This document shows, in pieces, positions 22,602 through 37,100 of a stretch of DNA of 64,000 bases (position 1 is its first letter; each line of letters begins with the position of its first letter). The stretch is from Litoditis marina (Eukaryota > Nematoda > Chromadorea > Rhabditida > Rhabditidae). Where the stretch lies: positions 2,999,142 through 3,063,141 of the forward strand of contig OZ038439.1 of NCBI GenBank assembly GCA_964036275.1, given 5' to 3'. The position numbers were made by a program, and so were the translations under genes. The notes below the pieces were generated by a model that saw only the letters and a program-made list of their open reading frames with translations, was not told the origin of the DNA and made no database searches.

Positions 22602-23813
22602 TTGAACACAATTTACGAAACCACAAGTAAAACACAAAAACAAAATGTAGGCAGTCAAGTTTGTGTGAATGGGAAGATTAAAGTTTGTGATAACCCAAGC
22701 GCATCGGACCGGCTACACTTATTCAATATCAATCTTCGGTTATATAGGTGGCCTTCTGCTAGCGCCGTACTTAGTTTGGGAGAATATTGTTCGTCCAGCA
22801 TCTGAAACACTTTTGTTAAAATGTTTTATTTCGCAATGTAGGTCAAAGGTACAACTACGTCAGTATTCCCGCACAAGTTCTATTGAACTTTCGCGTATTT
22901 TAAATTGAACACAATTTACGAAACCACAAGTAAAACACAAAAACAAAATGTAGGCAGTCAAGTTTGTGTGAATGGGAAGATTAAAGTTTGTGATAACCCA
23001 AGCGCATCGGACCGGCTACACTTATTCAATATCAATCTTCGGTTTTATAGGTGGCCTTCTGCTAGCGCCGTACTTAGTTTGGGAGAATATTGTTTGTCCA
23101 GCATCTGAAACACTTTTGTTAAAATGTTTTACTTCGCAATGTAGGTCGAAGGTACAACTACGTCAGTATTCCCGCACAAGTTCTATTGAACTTTCGCGTA
23201 TTTTAAATTGAACACAATTTACGAAACCACAAGTAAAACACAAAAACAAAATGTAGGCAGTCAAGTTTGTGTGAATGGGAAGATTAAAGTTTGTGATAAC
23301 CCAAGCGCATCGGACCGGCTACACTTATTCAATATCAATCTTCGGTTATATAGGTGGCCTTCTGCTAGCGCCGTACTTAGTTTGGGAGAATATTGTTCGT
23401 CCAGCATCTGAAACACTTTTGTTAAAATGTTTTATTTCGCAATGTAGGTCAAAGGTACAACTACGTCAGTATTCCCGCACAAGTTCTATTGAACTTTCGC
23501 GTATTTTAAATTGAACACAATTTACGAAACCACAAGTAAAACACAAAAACAAAATGTAGGCAGTCAAGTTTGTGTGAATGGGAAGATTAAAGTTTGTGAT
23601 AACCCAAGCGCATCGGACCGGCTACACTTATTCAATATCAATCTTCGGTTATATAGGTGGCCTTCTGCTAGCGCCGTACTTAGTTTGGGAGAATATTGTT
23701 TGTCCAGCATCTGAAACACTTTTGTTAAAATGTTTTACTTCGCAATGTAGGTCGAAGGTACAACTACGTCAGTATTCCCGCACAAGTTCTATTGAACTTT
23801 CGCGTATTTTAAA
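22602..23813 (+). repeat. Dimer higher-order repeat (606-bp offset)
   Basis: Monomers with TTAGTTTGGG and TTGTTCGTCC (22602, 23208) alternate with monomers carrying TTAGTTTGGG, TTTTACTTCG and GTAGGTCGAAGG (22905, 23511). The first dimer also has CGGTTTTATAGG near 23041. Confidence 0.84.
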
Positions 23814-25025
23814 TTGAACACAATTTACGAAACCACAAGTAAAACACAAAAACAAAATGTAGGCAGTCAAGTTTGTGTGAATGGGAAGATTAAAGTTTGT
23901 GATAACCCAAGCGCATCGGACCGGCTACACTTATTCAATATCAATCTTCGGTTATATAGGTGGCCTTCTGCTAGCGCCGTACTTAGTATGGGAGAATATT
24001 GTTTGTCCAGCATCTGAAACACTTTTGTTAAAATGTTTTATTTCGCAATGTAGGTCAAAGGTACAACTACGTCAGTATTCCCGCACAAGTTCTATTGAAC
24101 TTTCGCGTATTTTAAATTGAACACAATTTACGAAACCACAAGTAAAACACAAAAACAAAATGTAAGCAGTCAAGTTTGTGTGAATGGGAAGATTAAAGTT
24201 TGTGATAACCCAAGCGCATCGGACCGGCTACACTTATTCAATATCAATCTTCGGTTATATAGGTGGCCTTCTGCTAGCGCCGTACTTAGTATGGGAGAAT
24301 ATTGTTTGTCCAGCATCTGAAACACTTTTGTTAAAATGTTTCATTTCGCAATGTAGGTCAAAGGTACAACTACGTCAGTATTCCCGCACAAGTTCTATTG
24401 AACTTTCGCGTATTTTAAATTGAACACAATTTACGAAACCACAAGTAAAACACAAAAACAAAATGTAGGCAGTCAAGTTTGTGTGAATGGGAAGATTAAA
24501 GTTTGTGATAACCCAAGCGCATCGGACCGGCTACACTTATTCAATATCAATCTTCGGTTATATAGGTGGCCTTCTGCTAGCGCCGTACTTAGTATGGGAG
24601 AATATTGTTTGTCCAGCATCTGAAACACTTTTGTTAAAATGTTTTATTTCGCAATGTAGGTCAAAGGTACAACTACGTCAGTATTCCCGCACAAGTTCTA
24701 TTGAACTTTCGCGTATTTTAAATTGAACACAATTTACGAAACCACAAGTAAAACACAAAAACAAAATGTAAGCAGTCAAGTTTGTGTGAATGGGAAGATT
24801 AAAGTTTGTGATAACCCAAGCGCATCGGACCGGCTACACTTATTCAATATCAATCTTCGGTTATATAGGTGGCCTTCTGCTAGCGCCGTACTTAGTATGG
24901 GAGAATATTGTTTGTCCAGCATCTGAAACACTTTTGTTAAAATGTTTCATTTCGCAATGTAGGTCAAAGGTACAACTACGTCAGTATTCCCGCACAAGTT
25001 CTATTGAACTTTCGCGTATTTTAAA

Positions 25026-28000
25026 TTGAACACAATTTACGAAACCACAAGTAAAACACAAAAACAAAATGTAGGCAGTCAAGTTTGTGTGAATGGGAAG
25101 ATTAAAGTTTGTGATAACCCAAGCGCATCGGACCGGCTACACTTATTCAATATCAATCTTCGGTTATATAGGTGGCCTTCTGCTAGCGCCGTACTTAGTA
25201 TGGGAGAATATTGTTTGTCCAGCATCTGAAACACTTTTGTTAAAATGTTTCATTTCGCAATGTAGGTCAAAGGTACAACTACGTCAGTATTCCCGCACAA
25301 GTTCTATTGAACTTTCGCGTATTTTAAATTGAACACAATTTACGAAACCACAAGTAAAACACAAAAACAAAATGTAGGCAGTCAAGTTTGTGTGAATGGG
25401 AAGATTAAAGTTTGTGATAACCCAAGCGCATCGGACCGGCTACACTTATTCAATATCAATCTTCGGTTATATAGGTGGCCTTCTGCTAGCGCCGTACTTA
25501 GTATGGGAGAATATTGTTTGTCCAGCATCTGAAACACTTTTGTTAAAATGTTTCATTTCGCAATGTAGGTCAAAGGTACAACTACGTCAGTATTCCCGCA
25601 CAAGTTCTATTGAACTTTCGCGTATTTTAAATTGAACACAATTTACGAAACCACAAGTAAAACACAGAAACAAAATGTAGGCAGTCAAGTTTGTGTGAAT
25701 GGGAAGATTAAAGTTTGTGATAACCCAAGCGCATCGGACCGGCTACACTTATTCAATATCAATCTTCGGTTATATAGGTGGCCTTCTGCTAGCGCCGTAC
25801 TTAGTATGGGAGAATATTGTTTGTCCAGCATCTGAAACACTTTTGTTAAAATGTTTTATTTCGCAATGTAGGTCAAAGGTACAACTACGTCAGTATTCCC
25901 GCACAAGTTCTATTGAACTTTCGCGTATTTTAAATTGAACACAATTTACGAAACCACAAGTAAAACACAAAAACAAAATGTAAGCAGTCAAGTTTGTGTG
26001 AATGGGAAGATTAAAGTTTGTGATAACCCAAGCGCATCGGACCGGCTACACTTATTCAATATCAATCTTCGGTTATATAGGTGGCCTTCTGCTAGCGCCG
26101 TACTTAGTATGGGAGAATATTGTTTGTCCAGCATCTGAAACACTTTTGTTAAAATGTTTCATTTCGCAATGTAGGTCAAAGGTACAACTACGTCAGTATT
26201 CCCGCACAAGTTCTATTGAACTTTCGCGTATTTTAAATTGAACACAATTTACGAAACCACAAGTAAAACACAAAAACAAAATGTAGGCAGTCAAGTTTGT
26301 GTGAATGGGAAGATTAAAGTTTGTGATAACCCAAGCGCATCGGACCGGCTACACTTATTCAATATCAATCTTCGGTTATATAGGTGGCCTTCTGCTAGCG
26401 CCGTACTTAGTATGGGAGAATATTGTTTGTCCAGCATCTGAAACACTTTTGTTAAAATGCTTTATTTCGCAATGTAGGTCAAAGGTACAACTACGTCAGT
26501 ATTCCCGCACGAGTTCTATTGAACTTTCGCGTATTTTAAATTGAACACAATTTACGAAACCACAAGTAAAACACATAAACAAAATGGAGGCAGTCAAGTT
26601 TGTGTGAATGGGAAGATTAAAGTTTGTGATAACCCAAGCGCATCGGACCGGCTACACTTATTCAATATCAATCTTCGGTTATATAGGTGGCCTTCTGCTA
26701 GCGCCGTACTTAGTATGGGAGAATATTGTTTGTCCAGCATCTGAAACACTTTTGTTAAAATGTTTTATTTTGCAATTTAGGTCAAAGGTACAACTACGTC
26801 AGTATTCCCGCACAAGTTCTATTGAACTTTCGCGTATTTTAAATTGAACACAATTTACGAAACCACAAGTAAAACACAAAAACAAAATGTAGGCAGTCAA
26901 GTTTGTGTGATAGGGAAGATTAAAGTTTGTGATAACCCAAGCGCATCGGACCGGCTACACTTATTCAATATCAATCTTCGGTTATATAGGTGGCCTTCTG
27001 CTAGCGCCGTACTTAGTATGGGAGAATATTGTTTGTCCAGCATCTGAAACACTTTTGTTAAAATGTTTCATTTCGCAATGTAGGTCAAAGGTACAACTAC
27101 GTCAGTATTCCCGCACAAGTTCTATTGAACTTTCGCGTATTTTAAATTGAACACAATTTACGAAACCACAAGTAAAACACAAAAACAAAATGTAGGCAGT
27201 CAAGTTTGTGTGAATGGGAAGATTAAAGTTTGTGATAACCCAAGCGCATCGGACCGGCTACACTTATTCAATATCATTCTTCGGTTATATAGGTGGCCTT
27301 CTGCTAGCGCCGTACTTAGTATGGGAGAATATTGTTTGTCCAGCATCTGAAACACTTTTGTTAAAATGCTTTATTTCGCAATGTAGGTCAAAGGTACAAC
27401 TACGTCAGTATTCCCGCACAAGTTCTATTGAACTTTCGCGTATTTTAAATTGAACACAATTTACGAAACCACAAGTAAAACACATAAACAAAATGGAGGC
27501 AGTCAAGTTTGTGTGAATGGGAAGATTAAAGTTTGTGATAACCCAAGCGCATCGGACCGGCTACACTTATTCAATATCAATCTTCGGTTATATAGGTGGC
27601 CTTCTGCTAGCGCCGTACTTAGTATGGGAGAATATTGTTTGTCCAGCATCTGAAACACTTTTGTTAAAATGTTTTATTTTGCAATTTAGGTCAAAGGTAC
27701 AACTACGTCAGTATTCCCGCACAAGTTCTATTGAACTTTCGCGTATTTTAAATTGAACACAATTTACGAAACCACAAGTAAAACACAAAAACAAAATGTA
27801 GGCAGTCAAGTTTGTGTGATAGGGAAGATTAAAGTTTGTGATAACCCAAGCGCATCGGACCGGCTACACTTATTCAATATCAATCTTCGGTTATATAGGT
27901 GGCCTTCTGCTAGCGCCGTACTTAGTATGGGAGAATATTGTTTGTCCAGCATCTGAAACACTTTTGTTAAAATGTTTCATTTCGCAATGTAGGTCAAAGG

Positions 28001-29873
28001 TACAACTACGTCAGTATTCCCGCACAAGTTCTATTGAACTTTCGCGTATTTTAAATTGAACACAATTTACGAAACCACAAGTAAAACACAAAAACAAAAT
28101 GTAGGCAGTCAAGTTTGTGTGAATGGGAAGATTAAAGTTTGTGATAACCCAAGCGCATCGGACCGGCTACACTTATTCAATATCAATCTTCGGTTATATA
28201 GGTGGCCTTCTGCTAGCGCCGTACTTAGTATGGGAGAATATTGTTTGTCCAGCATCTGAAACACTTTTGTTAAAATGTTTCATTTCGCAATGTAGGTCAA
28301 AGGTACAACTACGTCAGTATTCCCGCACAAGTTCTATTGAACTTTCGCGTATTTTAAATTGAACACAATTTACGAAACCACAAGTAAAACACAAAAACAA
28401 AATGTAGGCAGTCAAGTTTGTGTGAATGGGAAGATTAAAGTTTGTGATAACCCAAGCGCATCGGACCGGCTACACTTATTCAATATCAATCTTCGGTTAT
28501 ATAGGTGGCCTTCTGCTAGCGCCGTATTTAGTATGGGAGAATATTGTTTGTCCAGCATCTGAAACACTTTTGTTAAAATGTTTCATTTCGCAATGTAGGT
28601 CAAAGGTACAACTACGTCAGTATTCCCGCACAAGTTCTATTGAACTTTCGCGTATTTTAAATTGAACACAATTTACGAAACCACAAGTAAAACACAGAAA
28701 CAAAATGTAGGCAGTCAAGTTTGTGTGAATGGGAAGATTAAAGTTTGTGATAACCCAAGCGCATCGGACCGGCTACACTTATTCAATATCAATCTTCGGT
28801 TATATAGGTGGCCTTCTGCTAGCGCCGTACTTAGTATGGGAGAATATTGTTTGTCCAGCATCTGAAACACTTTTGTTAAAATGTTTTATTTCGCAATGTA
28901 GGTCAAAGGTACAACTACGTCAGTATTCCCGCACAAGTTCTATTGAACTTTCGCGTATTTTAAATTGAACACGATTTACGAAACCACAAGGAAAACACAA
29001 AAACAAAATGTAAGCAGTCAAGTTTGTGTGAATGGGCAGATTAAAGTTTGTGATAACCCAAGCGCATCGGACCGGCTACACTTATTCAATATCAATCTTC
29101 GGTTATATAGGTGGCCTTCTGCTAGCGCCGTACTTAGTATGGGAGAATATTGTTTGTCCAGCATCTGAAACACTTTTGTTAAAATGTTTCATTTCGCAAT
29201 GTAGGTCAAAGGTACAACTACGTCAGTATTCCCGCACAAGTTCTATTGAACTTTCGCGTATTTTAAATTGAACACAATTTACGAAACCACAAGTAAAACA
29301 CAAAAACAAAATGTAGGCAGTCAAGTTTGTGTGAATGGGAAGATTAAAGTTTGTGATAACCCAAGCGCATCGGACCGGCTACACTTATTCAATATCAATC
29401 TTCGGTTATATAGGTGGCCTTCTGCTAGCGCCGTACTTAGTATGGGAGAATATTGTTTGTCCAGCATCTGAAACACTTTTGTTAAAATGCTTTATTTCGC
29501 AATGTAGGTCAAAGGTACAACTACGTCAGTATTCCCGCACAAGTTCTATTGAACTTTCGCGTATTTTAAATTGAACACAATTTACGAAACCACAAGTAAA
29601 ACACATAAACAAAATGGAGGCAGTCAAGTTTGTGTGAATGGGAAGATTAAAGTTTGTGATAACCCAAGCGCATCGGACCGGCTACACTTATTCAATATCA
29701 ATCTTCGGTTATATAGGTGGCCTTCTGCTAGCGCCGTACTTAGTATGGGAGAATATTGTTTGTCCAGCATCTGAAACACTTTTGTTAAAATGTTTTATTT
29801 TGCAATGTAGGTCAAAGGTACAACTACGTCAGTATTCCCGCACAAGTTCTATTGAACTTTCGCGTATTTTAAA
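25026..29873 (+). repeat. 10-monomer duplication (3030-bp offset)
   Basis: The run of monomers at 25026, 25329, 25632, 25935, 26238 and 26541 matches the run at 28056, 28359, 28662, 28965, 29268 and 29571. Both contain two TTTCATTTC monomers, then one with CACAGAAAC, one with ATGTAAGCAG, one with AAATGCTTTATT and one with ACATAAAC/ATGGAGG and TTTTGCAAT. The 3030-bp offset is exactly ten monomers. The 28965 monomer has extra private changes (CACGATTT, AAGGAAAAC, GGGCAGATT). Confidence 0.82.
26238..28055 (+). repeat. Trimer higher-order repeat (909-bp offset)
   Basis: The set at 26238, 26541 and 26844 repeats at 27147, 27450 and 27753: an AAATGCTTTATT monomer, an ATGGAGG monomer with TTTTGCAATTTAGG, and a monomer with GTGTGATAGGG plus TTTCATTTC. 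Private changes are GCACGAGTT near 26509 and ATATCATTCTTC near 27275. Confidence 0.84.
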
Positions 29874-32297
29874 TTGAACACAATTTACGAAACCACAAGT
29901 AAAACACAAAAACAAAATGTAGGCAGTCAAGTTTGTGTGAATGGGAAGATTAAAGTTTGTGATAACCCAAGCGCATCGGACCGGCTACACTTATTCAATA
30001 TCAATCTTCGGTTACATAGGTGGCCTTTTGCTAGCGCCGTACTTAGTATGGGAGAATATTGTTTGTCCAGCTTCTGAAACACTTTTGTTAAAATGTTTTA
30101 TTTCGCAATGTAGGTCAAAGGTACAACTACGTCAGTATTCCCGCACAAGTTCTATTGAACTTTCGCGTATTTTAAATTGAACACAATTTACGAAACCACA
30201 AGTAAAACACAAAAACAAAATGTAGGCAGTCAAGTTTGTGTGAATGGGAAGATTAAAGTTTGTGATAACCCAAGCGCATCGGACCGGCTACACTTATTCA
30301 ATATCAATCTTCGGTTATATAGGTGGCCTTCTGCTAGCGCCGTACTTAGTATGGGAGAATATTGTTTGTCCAGCATCTGAAACACTTTTGTTAAAATGCT
30401 TTATTTCGCAATGTAGGTCAAAGGTACAACTACGTCAGTATTCCCGCACAAGTTCTATTGAACTTTCGCGTATTTTAAATTGAACACAATTTACGAAACC
30501 ACAAGTAAAACACATAAACAAAATGGAGGCAGTCAAGTTTGTGTGAATGGGAAGATTAAAGTTTGTGATAACCCAAGCGCATCGGACCGGCTACACTTAT
30601 TCAATATCAATCTTCGGTTATATAGGTGGCCTTCTGCTAGCGCCGTACTTAGTATGGGAGAATATTGTTTGTCCAGCATCTGAAACACTTTTGTTAAAAT
30701 GCTTTATTTCGCAATGTAGGTCAAAGGTACAACTACGTCAGTATTCCCGCACAAGTTCTATTGAACTTTCGCGTATTTTAAATTGAACACAATTTACGAA
30801 ACCACAAGTAAAACACATAAACAAAATGGAGGCAGTCAAGTTTGTGTGAATGGGAAGATTAAAGTTTGTGATAACCCAAGCGCATCGGACCGGCTACACT
30901 TATTCAATATCAATCTTCGGTTATATAGGTGGCCTTCTGCTAGCGCCGTACTTAGTATGGGAGAATATTGTTTGTCCAGCATCTGAAACACTTTTGTTAA
31001 AATGTTTTATTTTGCAATGTAGGTCAAAGGTACAACTACGTCAGTATTCCCGCACAAGTTCTATTGAACTTTCGCGTATTTTAAATTGAACACAATTTAC
31101 GAAACCACAAGTAAAACACAAAAACAAAATGTAGGCAGTCAAGTTTGTGTGAATGGGAAGATTAAAGTTTGTGATAACCCAAGCGCATCGGACCGGCTAC
31201 ACTTATTCAATATCAATCTTCGGTTACATAGGTGGCCTTTTGCTAGCGCCGTACTTAGTATGGGAGAATATTGTTTGTCCAGCTTCTGAAACACTTTTGT
31301 TAAAATGTTTTATTTCGCAATGTAGGTCAAAGGTACAACTACGTCAGTATTCCCGCACAAGTTCTATTGAACTTTCGCGTATTTTAAATTGAACACAATT
31401 TACGAAACCACAAGTAAAACACAAAAACAAAATGTAGGCAGTCAAGTTTGTGTGAATGGGAAGATTAAAGTTTGTGATAACCCAAGCGCATCGGACCGGC
31501 TACACTTATTCAATATCAATCTTCGGTTATATAGGTGGCCTTCTGCTAGCGCCGTACTTAGTATGGGAGAATATTGTTTGTCCAGCATCTGAAACACTTT
31601 TGTTAAAATGCTTTATTTCGCAATGTAGGTCAAAGGTACAACTACGTCAGTATTCCCGCACAAGTTCTATTGAACTTTCGCGTATTTTAAATTGAACACA
31701 ATTTACGAAACCACAAGTAAAACACATAAACAAAATGGAGGCAGTCAAGTTTGTGTGAATGGGAAGATTAAAGTTTGTGATAACCCAAGCGCATCGGACC
31801 GGCTACACTTATTCAATATCAATCTTCGGTTATATAGGTGGCCTTCTGCTAGCGCCGTACTTAGTATGGGAGAATATTGTTTGTCCAGCATCTGAAACAC
31901 TTTTGTTAAAATGTTTTATTTTGCAATGTAGGTCAAAGGTACAACTACGTCAGTATTCCCGCACAAGTTCTATTGAACTTTCGCGTATTTTAAATTGAAC
32001 ACAATTTACGAAACCACAAGTAAAACACAAAAACAAAATGTAGGCAGTCAAGTTTGTGTGAATGGGAAGATTAAAGTTTGTGATAACCCAAGCGCATCGG
32101 ACCGGCTACACTTATTCAATATCAATCTTCGGTTACATAGGTGGCCTTTTGCTAGCGCCGTACTTAGTATGGGAGAATATTGTTTGTCCAGCTTCTGAAA
32201 CACTTTTGTTAAAATGTTTTATTTCGCAATGTAGGTCAAAGGTACAACTACGTCAGTATTCCCGCACAAGTTCTATTGAACTTTCGCGTATTTTAAA
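29268..32297 (+). repeat. A-B-C higher-order repeat
   Basis: Type A (AAATGCTTTATTTCG) is followed by type B (ACATAAAC, ATGGAGG, TTTATTTTGC) and type C (TACATAGG, CCTTTTGC, AGCTTCTG). The order A-B-C is seen at 29268-30176 and 31389-32297. Between them (30177-31388) an extra ATGGAGG monomer with a type A tail (call it E) is inserted after A, giving A-E-B-C. E is a hybrid of B and A, consistent with an exchange. Confidence 0.8.
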
Positions 32298-34115
32298 TTG
32301 AACACAATTTACGAAACCACAAGTAAAACACAAAAACAAAATGTAGGCAGTCAAGTTTGTGTGAATGGGAAGATTAAAGTTTGTGATAACCCAAGCGCAT
32401 CGGACCGGCTACACTTATTCAATATCAATCTTCGGTTATATAGGTGGCCTTCTGCTAGCGCCGTACTTAGTATGGGAGAATATTGTTTGTCCAGCATCTG
32501 AAACACTTTTGTTAAAATGTTTTATTTCGCAATGTAGGTCAAAGGTACAACTACGTCAGTATTCCCGCACAAGTTCTATTGAACTTTCGCGTATTTTAAA
32601 TTGAACACAATTTACGAAACCACAAGTAAAACACATAAACAAAATGGAGGCAGTCAAGTTTGTGTGAATGGGAAGATTAAAGTTTGTGATAACCCAAGCG
32701 CATCGGACCGGCTACACTTATTCAATATCAATCTTCGGTTATATAGGTGGCCTTCTGCTAGCGCCGTACTTAGTATGGGAGAATATTGTTTGTCCAGCAT
32801 CTGAAACACTTTTGTTAAAATGCTTTATTTCGCAATGTAGGTCAAAGGTACAACTACGTCAGTATTCCCGCACAAGTTCTATTGAACTTTCGCGTATTTT
32901 AAATTGAACACAATTTACGAAACCACAAGTAAAACACATAAACAAAATGGAGGCAGTCAAGTTTGTGTGAATGGGAAGATTAAAGTTTGTGATAACCCAA
33001 GCGCATCGGACCGGCTACACTTATTCAATATCAATCTTCGGTTATATAGGTGGCCTTCTGCTAGCGCCGTACTTAGTATGGGAGAATATTGTTTGTCCAG
33101 CATCTGAAACACTTTTGGTAAAATGTTTTATTTCGCAATGTAGGTCAAAGGTACAACTACGTCAGTATTCCCGCACAAGTTCTATTGAACTTTCGCGTAT
33201 TTTAAATTGAACACAATTTACGAAACCACAAGTAAAACACAAAAACAAAATGTAGGCAGTCAAGTTTGTGTGAATGGGAAGATTAAAGTTTGTGATAACC
33301 CAAGCGCATCGGACCGGCTACACTTATTCAATATCAATCTTCGGTTATATAGGTGGCCTTCTGCTAGCGCCGTACTTAGTATGGGAGAATATTGTTTGTC
33401 CAGCATCTGAAACACTTTTGTTAAAATGCTTTATTTCGCAATGTAGGTCAAAGGTACAACTACGTCAGTATTCCCGCACAAGTTCTATTGAACTTTCGCG
33501 TATTTTAAATTGAACACAATTTACGAAACCACAAGTAAAACACAAAAACAAAATGGAGGCAGTCAAGTTTGTGTGAATGGGAAGATTAAAGTTTGTGATA
33601 ACCCAAGCGCATCGGACCGGCTACACTTATTCAATATCAATCTTCGGTTACATAGGTGGCCTTTTGCTAGCGCCGTACTTAGTATGGGAGAATATTGTTT
33701 GTCCAGCATCTGAAACACTTTTGTTAAAATGTTTTATTTTGCAATGTAGGTCAAAGGTACAACTACGTCAGTATTCCCGCACAAGTTCTATTGAACTTTC
33801 GCGTATTTTAAATTGAACACAATTTACGAAACCACAAGTAAAACACAAAAACAAAATGTAGGCAGTCAAGTTTGTGTGAATGGGAAGATTAAAGTTTGTG
33901 ATAACCCAAGCGCATCGGACCGGCTACACTTATTCAATATCAATCTTCGGTTACATAGGTGGCCTTTTGCTAGCGCCGTACTTAGTATGGGAGAATATTG
34001 TTTGTCCAGCTTCTGAAACACTTTTGTTAAAATGTTTTATTTCGCAATGTAGGTCAAAGGTACAACTACGTCAGTATTCCCGCACAAGTTCTATTGAACT
34101 TTCGCGTATTTTAAA
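32298..34115 (+). repeat. Six-monomer block (first of three related copies)
   Basis: The order is a plain monomer, E, D (ATGGAGG with TTTTGGTAAAATG), A, F (ATGGAGG without ACATAAAC, with TACATAGG and TTTATTTTGC) and C. The same order recurs at 39267-41071 and, without the first monomer, at 41072-42586. The first offset is 6969 bp, exactly 23 monomers. Confidence 0.8.
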
Positions 34116-37100
34116 TTGAACACAATTTACGAAACCACAAGTAAAACACAAAAACAAAATGTATGCAGTCAAGTTTGTGTGAATGGGAAGATTAAAGTTT
34201 GTGATAACCCAAGCGCATCGGACCGGCTACACTTATTCAATATCAATCTTCGGTTATATAGGTGGCCTTCTGCTAGCGCCGTACTTAGTATGGGAGAATA
34301 TTGTTTGTCCAGCATCTGAAACACTTTTGTTAAAATGCTTTATTTCGCAATGTAGGTCAAAGGTACAACTACGTCAGTATTCCCGCACAAGTTCTATTGA
34401 ACTTTCGCGTATTTTAAATTGAACACAATTTACGAAACCACAAGTAAAACACATAAACAAAATGGAGGCAGTCAAGTTTGTGTGAATGGGAAGATTAAAG
34501 TTTGTGATAACCCAAGCGCATCGGACCGGCTACACTTATTCAATATCAATCTTCGGTTATATAGGTGGCCTTCTGCTAGCGCCGTACTTAGTATGGGAGA
34601 ATATTGTTTGTCCAGCATCTGAAACACTTTTGGTAAAATGTTTTATTTCGCAATGTAGGTCAAAGGTACAACTACGTCAGTATTCCCGCACAAGTTCTAT
34701 TGAACTTTCGCGTATTTTAAATTGAACACAATTTACGAAACCACAAGTAAAACACAAAAACAAAATGTAGGCAGTCAAGTTTGTGTGAATGGGAAGATTA
34801 AAGTTTGTGATAACCCAAGCGCATCGGACCGGCTACACTTATTCAATATCAATCTTCGGTTATATAGGTGGCCTTCTGCTAGCGCCGTACTTAGTATGGG
34901 AGAATATTGTTTGTCCAGCATCTGAAACACTTTTGTTAAAATGCTTTATTTCGCAATGTAGGTCAAAGGTACAACTACGTCAGTATTCCCGCACAAGTTC
35001 TATTGAACTTTCGCGTATTTTAAATTGAACACAATTTACGAAACCACAAGTAAAACACATAAACAAAATGGAGGCAGTCAAGTTTGTGTGAATGGGAAGA
35101 TTAAAGTTTGTGATAACCCAAGCGCATCGGACCGGCTACACTTATTCAATATCAATCTTCGGTTATATAGGTGGCCTTCTGCTAGCGCCGTACTTAGTAT
35201 GGGAGAATATTGTTTGTCCAGCATCTGAAACACTTTTGTTAAAATGTTTTATTTTGCAATGTAGGTCAAAGGTACAACTACGTCAGTATTCCCGCACAAG
35301 TTCTATTGAACTTTCGCGTATTTTTAATTGAACACAATTTACGAAGCCACAAGTAAAACACAAAAACAAAATGTAGGCAGTCAAGTTTGTGTGAATGGGA
35401 AGATTAAAGTTTGTGATAACCCAAGCGCATCGGACCGGCTACACTTATTCAATATCAATCTTCGGTTACATAGGTGGCCTTTTGCTAGCGCCGTACTTAG
35501 TATGGGAGAATATTGTTTGTCCAGCTTCTGAAACACTTTTGTTAAAATGTTTTATTTCGCAATGTAGGTCAAAGGTACAACTACGTCAGTATTCCCGCAC
35601 AAGTTCTATTGAACTTTCGCGTATTTTAAATTGAACACAATTTACGAAACCACAAGTAAAACACAAAAACAAAATGTAGGCAGTCAAGTTTGTGTGAATG
35701 GGAAGATTAAAGTTTGTGATAACCCAAGCGCATCGGACCGGCTACACTTATTCAATATCAATCTTCGGTTATATAGGTGGCCTTCTGCTAGCGCCGTACT
35801 TAGTATGGGAGAATATTGTTTGTCCAGCATCTGAAACACTTTTGTTAAAATGCTTTATTTCGCAATGTAGGTCAAAGGTACAACTACGTCAGTATTCCCG
35901 CACAAGTTCTATTGAACTTTCGCGTATTTTAAATTGAACACAATTTACGAAACCACAAGTAAAACACATAAACAAAATGGAGGCAGTCAAGTTTGTGTGA
36001 ATGTGAAGATTAAAGTTTGTGATAACCCAAGCGCATCGGACCGGCTACACTTATTCAATATCAATCTTCGGTTATATAGGTGGCCTTCTGCTAGCGCCGT
36101 ACTTAGTATGGGAGAATATTGTTTGTCCAGCATCTGAAACACTTTTGGTAAAATGTTTTATTTCGCAATGTAGGTCAAAGGTACAACTACGTCAGTATTC
36201 CCGCACAAGTTCTATTGAACTTTCGCGTATTTTAAATTGAACACAATTTACGAAACCACAAGTAAAACACAAAAACAAAATGTAGGCAGTCAAGTTTGTG
36301 TGAATGGGAAGATTAAAGTTTGTGATAACCCAAGCGCATCGGACCGGCTACACTTATTCAATATCAATCTTCGGTTATATAGGTGGCCTTCTGCTAGCGC
36401 CGTACTTAGTATGGGAGAATATTGTTTGTCCAGCATCTGAAACACTTTTGTTAAAATGCTTTATTTCGCAATGTAGGTCAAAGGTACAACTACGTCAGTA
36501 TTCCCGCACAAGTTCTATTGAACTTTCGCGTATTTTAAATTGAACACAATTTACGAAACCACAAGTAAAACACATAAACAAAATGGAGGCAGTCAAGTTT
36601 GTGTGAATGGGAAGATTAAAGTTTGTGATAACCCAAGCGCATCGGACCGGCTACACTTATTCAATATCAATCTTCGGTTATATAGGTGGCCTTCTGCTAG
36701 CGCCGTACTTAGTATGGGAGAATATTGTTTGTCCAGCATCTGAAACACTTTTGTTAAAATGTTTTATTTTGCAATGTAGGTCAAAGGTACAACTACGTCA
36801 GTATTCCCGCACAAGTTCTATTGAACTTTCGCGTATTTTTAATTGAACACAATTTACGAAACCACAAGTAAAACACAAAAACAAAATGTAGGCAGTCAAG
36901 TTTGTGTGAATGGGAAGATTAAAGTTTGTGATAACCCAAGCGCATCGGACCGGCTACACTTATTCAATATCAATCTTCGGTTACATAGGTGGCCTTTTGC
37001 TAGCGCCGTACTTAGTATGGGAGAATATTGTTTGTCCAGCTTCTGAAACACTTTTGTTAAAATGTTTTATTTCGCAATGTAGGTCAAAGGTACAACTACG

